Origin: Thiogranum longum
GTDB taxonomy: Bacteria > Pseudomonadota > Gammaproteobacteria > DSM-19610
NCBI RefSeq assembly: GCF_004339085.1
Contig: NZ_SMFX01000001.1
Span: forward strand, 372,001-436,000
Length of the DNA stretch: 64,000 bases
Direction of reading: 5' to 3'
This document shows, one piece after another, positions 45,069-53,700 of the stretch. The notes under the pieces were generated by a model that was not told the DNA's origin, made no database searches, and was given only the letters and a program-made list of their open reading frames with translations. Position 1 is the stretch's first letter, and each line of letters begins with the position of its first letter. The translations under genes were made by a program, and so were the position numbers.

Positions 45069-46841
45069 ATGTACGAACAACATTTCGGTCTCACAGAACG
45101 CCCGTTTTCCATCGCGCCCGATCCGCGTTTTCTCTATATGAGTCAGCAGCATCGTGAGGCGCTTGCACATCTGTTATATGGTGTTGGTGAAGGCGGCGGG
45201 TTTGTGCAGCTGACCGGTGAGGTAGGTACCGGCAAGACCACTATTTGCCGATGCCTGCTGGAGCAGGTACCGGACCATGTCGATGTAGCTCTGATCCTCA
45301 ATCCACGCGTCAGCGCCATAGAGTTGCTGGCCAGTCTGTGCGATGAGCTGGGCATCAATTTTGCGCGGGACACGGACAGTATCAAGGCATTGACTGACCT
45401 GCTGAATGCCCACTTGCTTGAAATGCATGCGCAAGGCCGGCGAACAGTGCTTATCATTGATGAGGCGCAGAATCTTGATGCCGATGCACTGGAACAGGTT
45501 CGCCTGCTCACCAACCTGGAAACCACTCGCGAGAAGCTGCTACAGATTGTGCTCATCGGCCAGCCGGAACTGCGCAGTCTGCTGGCGCGCGAAGAGTTGC
45601 GCCAGTTGTCCCAGCGGATCACGGCGCGTTATCACCTGGAGCCGATACAGCGCAATGAAACAGCGGCATATATTCGTCATCGTTTACAAGTGTGCGGCGC
45701 CAGTGAAACGATTTTCACTGATGAAGCCATCGACATGGTGCAAAAACTTTCCGGTGGTGTGCCGCGCCTGATCAATGTGATGTGCGACCGTGCCATGCTG
45801 GGCGCCTATGTAGAGGGCAAGCGCAAGGTTGATGTTGCGATTGTTGTCCGTGCTGCGGGCGAAGTGTTACCGGAAGAAGGGCTGGATGCACCGTCCGGCC
45901 ACGAGTGGTGGCGCTGGCTTGCGGCGGCAGTTGCCGCTGTATTTGTGGTGGCGTTTGTTATTGGTTACTGGCAGGAGCCGGCCCGAAATGCCGTTATGGT
46001 GACCAATAATCCGGTGGGTGGCCCGGCCGGGGCACCACTGGCGGCGGGCTCTGCACAGACAGAACCTGTTGTTGCAGCCCGGGAACCAGACCCCGGGCCA
46101 GGCGTTAGCAACCAGGCTGAAACGAATAGCGGCAAAAGTAGGCCCGATGTCATAGGCGAGGCAGGTGGTGTTGTGGCGGTGGATGCCGCCCGGCTGCATG
46201 CAGGCGGCAACGCTACACTCGAGCAACGACTGGCAGATGCCAGTCCGGTTGCTGCGGCAAAGGCCTGGGCCGGCCTGTTCAGGTTATGGGGCGTACAATC
46301 TGCCGCCAATACAGATGCCCAGGCCTGCGCGGCCGCTCCGGCGGTCGGTTTGCGATGTCTGCAAGGCGGTGGAAGCCGCACGGTATTGCAGTATTTCGAT
46401 CGGCCCGCTGTCCTGTTGCTGGTGGGTGCCGGTGGACGCAGGGTGCCGGTGCTGTTGCAGGAAATTCGTGGCGGCAACGCACTTCTGCAGATTGATGGGC
46501 AGCCAATCGAAGTCCCGCTCGACACGATGGAGGGACACTGGTTCGGTGAATACCGCTTGCTGTGGAAAACACCACCGGGAGGCAGCCCGGTACTTCGTCC
46601 GGGTGACCGCAGTCCGGTTGTGAAATGGCTGCGAGAAAAACTCAAACTGGCTACCGGTTTGTCTTCCATTGCGCCCGACCCATTGTTTTTTGATGAAGGA
46701 CTGAAAACCCTGGTGCAGGATTTTCAGCGCAGCCACGAGTTGAATGCCGATGGCGTAGTTGGTGCCAGGACATTTATTCACTTGAATAACCTTTCCAGAC
46801 AGCCGACAGTGCCGCGTCTGGGTGTTGTAACGGCGCAGTAG
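45069..46841 (+). CDS. gspA: GspA/ExeA-type AAA ATPase of type II secretion
   Basis: Inner-membrane ATPase that, with GspB, helps assemble the secretin in the outer membrane through peptidoglycan. Length is 590 aa from MYEQHFGL. Walker A is GEVGTGKTTICRCL near residue 53 and Walker B is VLIIDEAQNLD near 128. A membrane helix lies near 283-301 (WLAAAVAAVFVVAFVIGYW). The periplasmic part has a Pro/Ala-rich linker and ends in a peptidoglycan-binding domain (PVVKWLREKLK, FQRSHELNADGVVGARTF). It is followed 6 bp later by gspB. No other gsp genes are in the window. Confidence 0.94.
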   Translation: MYEQHFGLTERPFSIAPDPRFLYMSQQHREALAHLLYGVGEGGGFVQLTGEVGTGKTTICRCLLEQVPDHVDVALILNPRVSAIELLASLCDELGINFARDTDSIKALTDLLNAHLLEMHAQGRRTVLIIDEAQNLDADALEQVRLLTNLETTREKLLQIVLIGQPELRSLLAREELRQLSQRITARYHLEPIQRNETAAYIRHRLQVCGASETIFTDEAIDMVQKLSGGVPRLINVMCDRAMLGAYVEGKRKVDVAIVVRAAGEVLPEEGLDAPSGHEWWRWLAAAVAAVFVVAFVIGYWQEPARNAVMVTNNPVGGPAGAPLAAGSAQTEPVVAAREPDPGPGVSNQAETNSGKSRPDVIGEAGGVVAVDAARLHAGGNATLEQRLADASPVAAAKAWAGLFRLWGVQSAANTDAQACAAAPAVGLRCLQGGGSRTVLQYFDRPAVLLLVGAGGRRVPVLLQEIRGGNALLQIDGQPIEVPLDTMEGHWFGEYRLLWKTPPGGSPVLRPGDRSPVVKWLREKLKLATGLSSIAPDPLFFDEGLKTLVQDFQRSHELNADGVVGARTFIHLNNLSRQPTVPRLGVVTAQ

Positions 46842-46847
46842 GGTCAC

Positions 46848-47525
46848 ATGTCATACATACTCGAGGCACTGAAGAAGGCGGAACACGATCGCGAGATCGG
46901 GCAGGTGCCGCGCATCGACAGTGAACACGAGCCAGCGAGCTCTGGTTTGTCACCACGCTGGGTGATAGTTGTGGTGCTGGTTTTGCTTATTAATGCCGGT
47001 CTGCTGCTGGTGCTGTTCTGGCCAGAAGAGCCTTCCAGTCCACCACCGCAAGCTGCCGGGCCTGCGCCAGCGTTACAAGCGACCGTAACACCGGTGACCA
47101 GGCCAGAGAATCGTAACGACAGGGTTGTTGATCGTGCGTTGACGGTGGCCCCTCCTGCGGCTGCTGTTCAGCCACCGGTTGCGGTTGAGCTGCCCACGGT
47201 CGAGCCGCCAGTGCGGGCCGCTGAAGTCCCCGTCGTACCCCGGCAGCCTGTCGTTGCAGCCACAACCCGGCCTTCCTCAGGGCAATTCGGTAATCTGCCG
47301 GTCTGGCCCCAGGTGCCGGACTATATTCTGCAAAAACTGAACCGTGGCCTGCGATTGGATGTCCACGTGTACAGTGAAAGGCCGGAGGATCGGTTTGTGC
47401 TGGTCAATCTGCAAAAATACCGGGAAGGCGACCAATTACAGGAAGGGCCACTGTTGGACGCCATAACACCTGATGGCATCGTGTTGTCATTGCAGGGTGA
47501 CAGGTTCCTGGTTCGTGCACAGTAG
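46848..47525 (+). CDS. gspB: GspB/ExeB-type secretion accessory protein
   Basis: Partner of GspA. Length is 225 aa. The N-terminus MSYILEALKKAEHDREIG is the diagnostic GspB start. A membrane helix covers about residues 38-58 (VIVVVLVLLINAGLLLVLFW), followed by a Pro-rich periplasmic linker and a small C-terminal domain (PQVPDYILQKLNRGLRLDV, FVLVNLQKYREGDQLQEGP). It ends 25 bp before the subtilase gene, suggesting a link between this secretion pair and the protease. Confidence 0.92.
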   Translation: MSYILEALKKAEHDREIGQVPRIDSEHEPASSGLSPRWVIVVVLVLLINAGLLLVLFWPEEPSSPPPQAAGPAPALQATVTPVTRPENRNDRVVDRALTVAPPAAAVQPPVAVELPTVEPPVRAAEVPVVPRQPVVAATTRPSSGQFGNLPVWPQVPDYILQKLNRGLRLDVHVYSERPEDRFVLVNLQKYREGDQLQEGPLLDAITPDGIVLSLQGDRFLVRAQ

Positions 47526-47550
47526 GATCACATTCAGGCAGTCAAAATCA

Positions 47551-49104
47551 ATGTTCAGAAAATTTCTTCTGTCGTGCCTGGCAGGCAGCTTAAGTCTTGC
47601 CGGGCTATCTGTTCAGGCGCAAAGGCACATTTCACATGTTTCCGCCGAGCGGCTGATTATCAAGCTGCAGGATAGCGGTGTGCGTAAAAGCGCCTCAGCC
47701 GGCTCCAGCGAGGCTGTTCCGGACCTGAGTCTTCCTGATGGACGGAAGCTCACATATGTACGTTCCATGAGCGATGGAAGCCTTGTCGTGCGGTTACCTG
47801 AAGGGGTCAGCTCCGAAGAAGCGCATGCACTGGTTTCGCAGCTGACGCAGGAGCCTGCGGTGCTGGCAGCGCAGGTGGACAAGCGCCTTTATCCAGCCCT
47901 GGTGCCAAATGATACTCAGTATGTAAATCAGTGGCATTTGTCGGAGGACACGGCCGGCATGCGCATGCCGGCTGCCTGGGATCTGAGTACCGGTTCTTCC
48001 GGTGTCGTGATTGCCGTCGTAGATAGCGGTATTTTGTCGCACATCGATCTGGATGCGGCCCGCATTTTACCCGGCTATGATTTTATCAGTGATATTCCGA
48101 CGGCCAATGACGGTGATGGCCGGGATGCCGACCCGACTGACCCGGGCGATGCCGTTCTGGCCAATGAGTGCGATGTGGGTGAGCCGCCAACTGATGAGCC
48201 GAGTTCCTGGCACGGATTGTCAGTTGTGGGGGTAATGGCTGCGACATCCGATAATAGTAACGATGTCGCGGGAATGGATTTTGCTGCCAGGATTCTTCCT
48301 GTGAGGGTGCTGGGCAAGTGTGGTGGATTTGTATCGGACATCATCGATGCAATTCGCTGGTCGGCCGGACTTTCTGTAGCGGGCGTGCCGGATAATCCCA
48401 CCCCGGCAAAAGTCATTAATCTCAGTCTGGCGGGAGACGGCGCCTGTTCGGCGCAGGAGCAGTCAGCAATCAATGACGCTGTTGCTGCCGGGTCCGTCGT
48501 GATTGTGGCGGCGGGCAATGAGGGTATGGACGTAGCCAACTTCAGTCCCGCCAATTGCGCCAATGTTGTGACTGTAGGCGCGGTGGCGCGCGATGGAAGT
48601 ATTGCTTCCTACACGAATCGGGGTGAGGAAGTGGACCTGGTGGGACCGGGTGGAGACGGTCCGGACCCGATGGGCAGGGACGATGTGTTGACGTTGTGGA
48701 ATCTAGGTACCACAACAGCGGGCGCTGATACGCTGGCCTTTATACAGGGAACCAGTTTCACCGCCGCTGAGGTATCGGCTGTAGCTGCCCTGATGCTATC
48801 TGTGAACGGAACGCTCGATCCCGACACAGTGCGCGATATCCTGCGTGCCACGGCGCGCAGCTTCCCGGATTCCAGTTGTAACGCCAATCGGTGTGGGCAG
48901 GGTCTTGTGGATGCCGGCGCTGCCCTGGCGGGTGCGGCAGACCCTGCGTCTGTTGTTAGTGGTTCGACAATTGGCAGCAGCAACGGCGGCGGTGGCGGCG
49001 GCGGTGGTGGTTGTGTTGCGTTGCGGGTGGCAGATCGCACCGATCCGTTACTGGTCTGGCTTGCTGCGGCCGCAATAATTGGTTTGAGGCGGCGTAACCG
49101 CTAG
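47551..49104 (+). CDS. Subtilisin-like (S8) protease with C-terminal sorting-type tail
   Basis: Exported serine protease of 517 aa. Signal peptide: LLSCLAGSLSLAGLSVQA. A propeptide of about 90 residues precedes the catalytic domain. The triad is Asp in AVVDSGILSHID near 158, His in SSWHGLSVVGVMAA near 221 and Ser in GTSFTAAEVSAVAAL near 402; both latter motifs depart slightly from HGTxVAG and GTSMAAPH. The C-terminus has a run of Gly, one Cys (GGGGGCVALRVADRTDP), a short hydrophobic helix (LLVWLAAAAIIG) and RRRNR. This resembles GlyGly-CTERM or JDVT-CTERM sorting signals. Location after gspAB suggests type II secretion followed by surface anchoring. Confidence 0.9.
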   Translation: MFRKFLLSCLAGSLSLAGLSVQAQRHISHVSAERLIIKLQDSGVRKSASAGSSEAVPDLSLPDGRKLTYVRSMSDGSLVVRLPEGVSSEEAHALVSQLTQEPAVLAAQVDKRLYPALVPNDTQYVNQWHLSEDTAGMRMPAAWDLSTGSSGVVIAVVDSGILSHIDLDAARILPGYDFISDIPTANDGDGRDADPTDPGDAVLANECDVGEPPTDEPSSWHGLSVVGVMAATSDNSNDVAGMDFAARILPVRVLGKCGGFVSDIIDAIRWSAGLSVAGVPDNPTPAKVINLSLAGDGACSAQEQSAINDAVAAGSVVIVAAGNEGMDVANFSPANCANVVTVGAVARDGSIASYTNRGEEVDLVGPGGDGPDPMGRDDVLTLWNLGTTTAGADTLAFIQGTSFTAAEVSAVAALMLSVNGTLDPDTVRDILRATARSFPDSSCNANRCGQGLVDAGAALAGAADPASVVSGSTIGSSNGGGGGGGGGCVALRVADRTDPLLVWLAAAAIIGLRRRNR

Positions 49105-49113
49105 ACTACCAAT

Positions 49114-49566
49114 ATGTTACGGGCAATTCAGGATTTCTTCAGGGGGCGCATCGATCCCGGCACGGCCGGCGGGCATGACGAGCATAGCCTGCACCTGGCT
49201 ACTGCCGCATTACTGTTTGAGGTGCAGCGTGCCGATTTCGAAGAGCACGACGACGAGCGCAAGGTGCTGGAGCGTGTGTTGCAGGAGACTTTTGCGCTGA
49301 GCAAGGAAGAAACCCGGGAACTGGCCCGACTTGCACAATGTGAATCCGAAGATTCCGTATCACTTCACCAGTTTACTCACATAATCAACCAGCGCTTTTC
49401 ACCCGAGGAGAAAGTGCGAGTGGTCGAGATGTTGTGGCAGGTTGCTTTCGCTGACGGGCGTATAGATCGTTACGAGGAGGCGCTGGTGCGCAAGATTTCC
49501 GAACTGATTTATGTCCCGCACAGGGCGTATATCCAGGCTCGCCACCGGGCACAGGACGCGCAATAA
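49114..49566 (+). CDS. TerB-like protein
   Basis: Soluble protein of 150 aa with the TerB/DjlA N-terminal-type helical fold: LATAALLFEVQRADFEEHDDE, FSPEEKVRVVEMLWQVAFADG and RIDRYEEALVRKISELI. The acidic triplets can bind metal. It follows the protease by 9 bp with no ribosome site between the two that stands out. The function of solo TerB proteins is unclear; no tellurite operon is seen. Ends at a bidirectional terminator. Confidence 0.87.
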   Translation: MLRAIQDFFRGRIDPGTAGGHDEHSLHLATAALLFEVQRADFEEHDDERKVLERVLQETFALSKEETRELARLAQCESEDSVSLHQFTHIINQRFSPEEKVRVVEMLWQVAFADGRIDRYEEALVRKISELIYVPHRAYIQARHRAQDAQ

Positions 49567-49594
49567 AAAGGCAGCCCTGTAAGCTGCCTTTTTT
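49565..49594. terminator. Bidirectional intrinsic terminator
   Basis: AAAAAGGCAGC and GCTGCCTTTTTT enclose a 7-base loop between the convergent TerB-like and HU-like genes. T-runs occur on both strands, so it can end both transcripts. Confidence 0.92.
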
Positions 49595-49676
49595 GAATCC
49601 ATTCTGCTCTCCGTACCCGGCTCTTGAACCCGGATACGGAGATGCATCCTGATGTAATATTCAGGTATCTACCTGA

Positions 49677-50042
49677 TTACACCATATCTTTCAGACCCTT
49701 AAGCGGAAGAACCTTGACCACGTTGCGAGCTGGCTTGGCCTTGAATGTCATGGCCTCGCCTGTGAACGGGTTAACGCCCTTGCGTGCTTTGGTGGCTGGC
49801 TTGCGGACAACCTTGACTTTCATCAGACCGGGGACGGTGTAAACACCAGGACCCGTGCGCCGGATGTCACGTTTGATCAGTGCGGTGAGAGTTTCGAAAA
49901 CGGCGCCAACGTCTTTCTTGGTCAGGCCGGTTTTGTCTGCGATGTAGGTGAACGTTTCAGCTTTCGTGGTGGGCTTCTTTACCGCCTTGGCAGCAGCCTT
50001 TTTCTTGGCGGTTTTCTTGGCAGCTTTTTTCTTTACGGCCAT
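49677..50042 (-). CDS. HU-family DNA-binding protein with lysine-rich N-terminal tail
   Basis: Nucleoid protein of 121 aa. The first 24 residues are a histone H1-like Lys/Ala tail (MAVKKKAAKKTAKKKAAAKA). The rest has HU motifs: YIADKTGLTKKDVGAVFETL near residue 33 and, in the DNA arm, RKGVNPFTGEAMTFKAKPAR, ending in VKVLPLKGLK. Such tailed HU proteins condense DNA. It stands alone, convergent with the TerB-like gene. Confidence 0.92.
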   Translation of the reverse strand: MAVKKKAAKKTAKKKAAAKAVKKPTTKAETFTYIADKTGLTKKDVGAVFETLTALIKRDIRRTGPGVYTVPGLMKVKVVRKPATKARKGVNPFTGEAMTFKAKPARNVVKVLPLKGLKDMV

Positions 50043-50206
50043 TCAATGTGCTCCTATAAAAATGTTGGCAGAGAACTAACGGCGCAACCATAGCACAAAG
50101 AAAAAAAAGTGAAACCCTTTTTTAACTTTATACCTGCTATTCCAGACTCATATGAAGATGGCATCTATGATGCAAGGAAAATAGAGGGGTTTCCCTGCGT
50201 CAAAAT

Positions 50207-50650
50207 TCAGTGGAGTTGGTGGGCATCTGTTGTCAGGTCGGTAACTTCGTTGTCCCCGTTCTCGTCCGGACAGGGCGAAGCGTGGTGATGCGTCATGCGC
50301 CAACTGTTATCGATCAGCTGAAAAACGTTGGTCGCGATCACCGGTGGCCAGTGCGTATTGTCACCAGGTGTGCTGAGGTGTTCATAGAGTATATGTACCG
50401 CAATCAGTGCGTCCTGGGTGCGGTGAACGTTGGACAGTTTGAAGCGCACGCGCAGTCCACCTTCGAAAATTTCCCGCCAGCTTTCCTGCACGGCGTCATA
50501 ACCTTGTACACGGTCGCCCATGGGGTGAATGCATTCGATGAACTCGCGTTCGGCCCATACAGCCATCATGGCGGACAGGTCAGCATTGGCAAATGCCTCA
50601 TAGAAGGCCTGCTCGGCAGCTTCGGGTGTGGGGAAGACAGGTTTGGACAT
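50207..50650 (-). CDS. SnoaL/NTF2-like protein
   Basis: Protein of 147 aa with the cone-shaped NTF2-like fold: EAAEQAFYEAFANADLSAMM, CIHPMGDRVQGYDAVQESWR and the end VFQLIDNSWRMTHHHAS. The second part agrees with bacterial SnoaL-like proteins of unknown role that often carry a His-rich end (HHHASPCPDE). No signal peptide. It is divergent from the giant fusion gene. Confidence 0.86.
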   Translation of the reverse strand: MSKPVFPTPEAAEQAFYEAFANADLSAMMAVWAEREFIECIHPMGDRVQGYDAVQESWREIFEGGLRVRFKLSNVHRTQDALIAVHILYEHLSTPGDNTHWPPVIATNVFQLIDNSWRMTHHHASPCPDENGDNEVTDLTTDAHQLH

Positions 50651-50797
50651 ATGGCGGGCTATGGTACCAGTCTTCTTGGGTGAAGCAATGCACCTGAATT
50701 TGTGAGCAATTTCACGATTTTAAGACAGTGGTTCAGGCTAAGTTTTCGATGTTTTGTGCCGATAGCAGGGGGTGCGCAGCGCATACCTCGCAGGCGA

Positions 50798-53700
50798 ATG
50801 AAAAAGTACGTTCCGGATACCGGCAAACTCTATCGACAGGATGACAGGCAGACCATGGGAGCGGTAAAAAAACTCTTGGACAAGAAGGCGTTAAAGGATC
50901 TGGTGCCGCTCAATGCATTATCTGCAGTTCATCTTGACGAAATTTCCCGAAAAGCCGGAATTGAAACGGTACGCTCCGGGCGCTATGTGTTCAAGGCAGG
51001 TGAACGCGATCAGAAATCCGTTTACCTGCTGGAGGGCAAGATAGAGCTGGTCGATGAGGGTCGCAATGTCGTTGCTACAATCACAGGCGGTTCCGAAGCA
51101 GCGCATCATCCGCTGGCGCATAAACAGCCTCGCCAGTTATCTGCCCGTGCGTCGGGTGCAGTGACGGTCGCGCGCATTGATTCGGGACTGCTCGACGTAT
51201 TGCTGACCTGGGACGAATCATCCGGCTACGATGTCGTTGAGATCGGCGCAGATGATGATGGCGACTGGATGACGCGTATGTTGCAGTCGCAGGCATTTCT
51301 CCAGCTTCCGCCGTCAAATATTCACCAACTGTTGATGCGCCTTGAGTCGGTCAGTTTTCGGGCCGGCGACCTGGTCATCAGGCAGGATGAGGATGGTGAT
51401 TACTTCTACATCGTCAAATCCGGTCGGATGGCGGTGAGTCGAAAAGCCTCGGCACGTGGCAAGGAAGTGTTGCTGGCAGAGCTGGGGGAAGGTGCCTGTT
51501 TCGGAGAGGAGGCACTGGTTTCCGACTCGCACCGTAACGCAACAGTGACCATGCTCACAGACGGTTCTTTGATGCGACTTTCCAAAGACGATTTCGATGA
51601 ACTGCTGCGCGCACCGCTGGTGCATGAAGTGGATTTTGCGCAGGCCGGACAACTCGCCGGGCAGGGTGCCGAGTGGCTCGATGTGCGTTTGCCGGGTGAG
51701 TTTGATAATCAACATGTCAGGAGTAGTCGGAATTTCCCCTTGTCGGCACTAAGAGACCAGGCGGACAGTCTGGATGCTGACAAACGCTACATTGTCTGCT
51801 GCGACACAGGTCGCCGTAGCGCTTCGGGTGCATTTATTCTGAGGCAGCGGGGCTTCAGTGTATACACGCTGAAAAATGGACTGATGGATGTTCCGGTCGA
51901 GGAACTGGAGGGAGCTTCCACCCCGTTGCAGGAGGATACGGCCAGTCACGACGCAGACATTATCCCTTTCGAAAATGAAAGGGATGCAGAGGGACGTACA
52001 AGCGCAGAGTCGTGCCAGGATGCTGAAACTGTCTCTCCTCTCGAGGTGGAGCTTCAAGACAGCCTGGCGGCACGCGAAATATTGCAGGCTGAAGCTGAAA
52101 CCTTGCGTGAGCAGGTTGAATCGTTACAGGACTCACTGAAAGAAACAGAAAAAAAATACGGTGAACTGAACCGGCAGCTGGAGGAAGTGCAACAGGCCCG
52201 CGAATCCGGCAAAGGGGTGAATGAAAAGTTTGAAAAACAACTGGCGCAGCTGGAAGTTGAGCTGGAGCGTGTACGCGAAGACTATCAGCAGCTGGGGCAG
52301 CGCACCAGCGCGGTTGCCGGTGAGCGGGACGCGGCTAACCGTGAGCTGGAAAAAATGCGCAGTGAGCTGGAAGCATTGCAGGCCCGGGTGGATAGTCAGC
52401 AGGGTGAGCTCAGTGAACAGGTTCAGGTAGTCCAGGCGCAGCTGGATGCAAAGAGCCAGGTACTGGAGGAAGAAGCGGACAGGCGTAGTGTGCTTGAAAC
52501 AGCGCTTGCCGGGGCGGAAAAAGCCACGCGCCTGGCTGAAGAGCGGGAAACCGGTCTTCTTGAGCAGATCGAAACACTGAAGCAGCAGGCCAGTGAGCAG
52601 AGTGAGCAGCTACAGGAAACATTTCAGGCGGAAAAAGCGGAGCTTGAACAGCAGCAGCAGGTGCTGCAGCACAGTATCGAAGACTACCAACAAAAACTGG
52701 TGGCCCAGACAGGGGAACATGAATCACTTGCCGGAAAACTGGCGGATGTTGAGCAACAGCTCACGCAGTCTCAGGTAAACGAGCAGGCTCTGAATGTGTC
52801 ACTGGAGAGTGCCCGGCAAGAGGCCGATGGGGCAGAGCAGCGTATTCGTGCGCAGCTGCAACAGGAGCTCGACACTCTTGGCGAGTCACTCGACAGCACA
52901 AAAAATGCTTTTGATGAGGCCAGCAGCCAGCTCGAGGAAAGTGCCAAACGTGAGGAGCAGCTGAGTGGTCGTATTTCCGAGCTTGAGAAGCAGCTTGCGT
53001 CCAGTGAGCGTGATTTCGAATCTGATCTGGGTAGCGCACGTGAGGCAATGTCCCGGGCGCAAACCGAGGTGGACAACCTCAAACGCGAGCAGCAGCGTTT
53101 ACTCGATCGTCTGCGCAAAAACGAAGAGACCCGTGAACGTGAACGTCAGGACCATGGGGCCGAGGTCCACCGGTTACACAAGGAATTAAAACAGGCTGCA
53201 GATGGTTCGGCTGAAGGGCTGGCAGCCGAGCTGGAGGCATTGCAGGCGCAGGTTAATGAAAGTGCTCGATTGCGCGATGATCTTGAGGTCAGTCTTGGAG
53301 AGCGTAGTGCCCAGCTGGAAGATAGCCAGGCACGTGTCGAGCATTTTGAGCAGCAACTGAAGCTGGCCCGGCAGAGCGCCCAGGCTGCCGAGCAGCAGCT
53401 GGTCGAGGCCAATCGCCTGGCCAATGATGAAATGGAAATTCGTCTTGGCACTGAACAGGGTATACAGGATGGGTTGCGCGAAGCCCTTGAAGCCTCGGAA
53501 AGAGAACGCAATACCCATCAGGAGACCATCACGGTTATTAACCAGGAGCTGGAGGAGCTGCGTGATGCTTACCAGCAGTCGAAGCAGGTTCTGGAAAGTA
53601 ACGAAGACGCTGTTACCCGGCTGGCTGACCTGGAAGTACAGCTGGATGCTGTCGGATCAGAACGTGATGAGCTGAAATCATCAGTCGATGTGTTGAAGAA

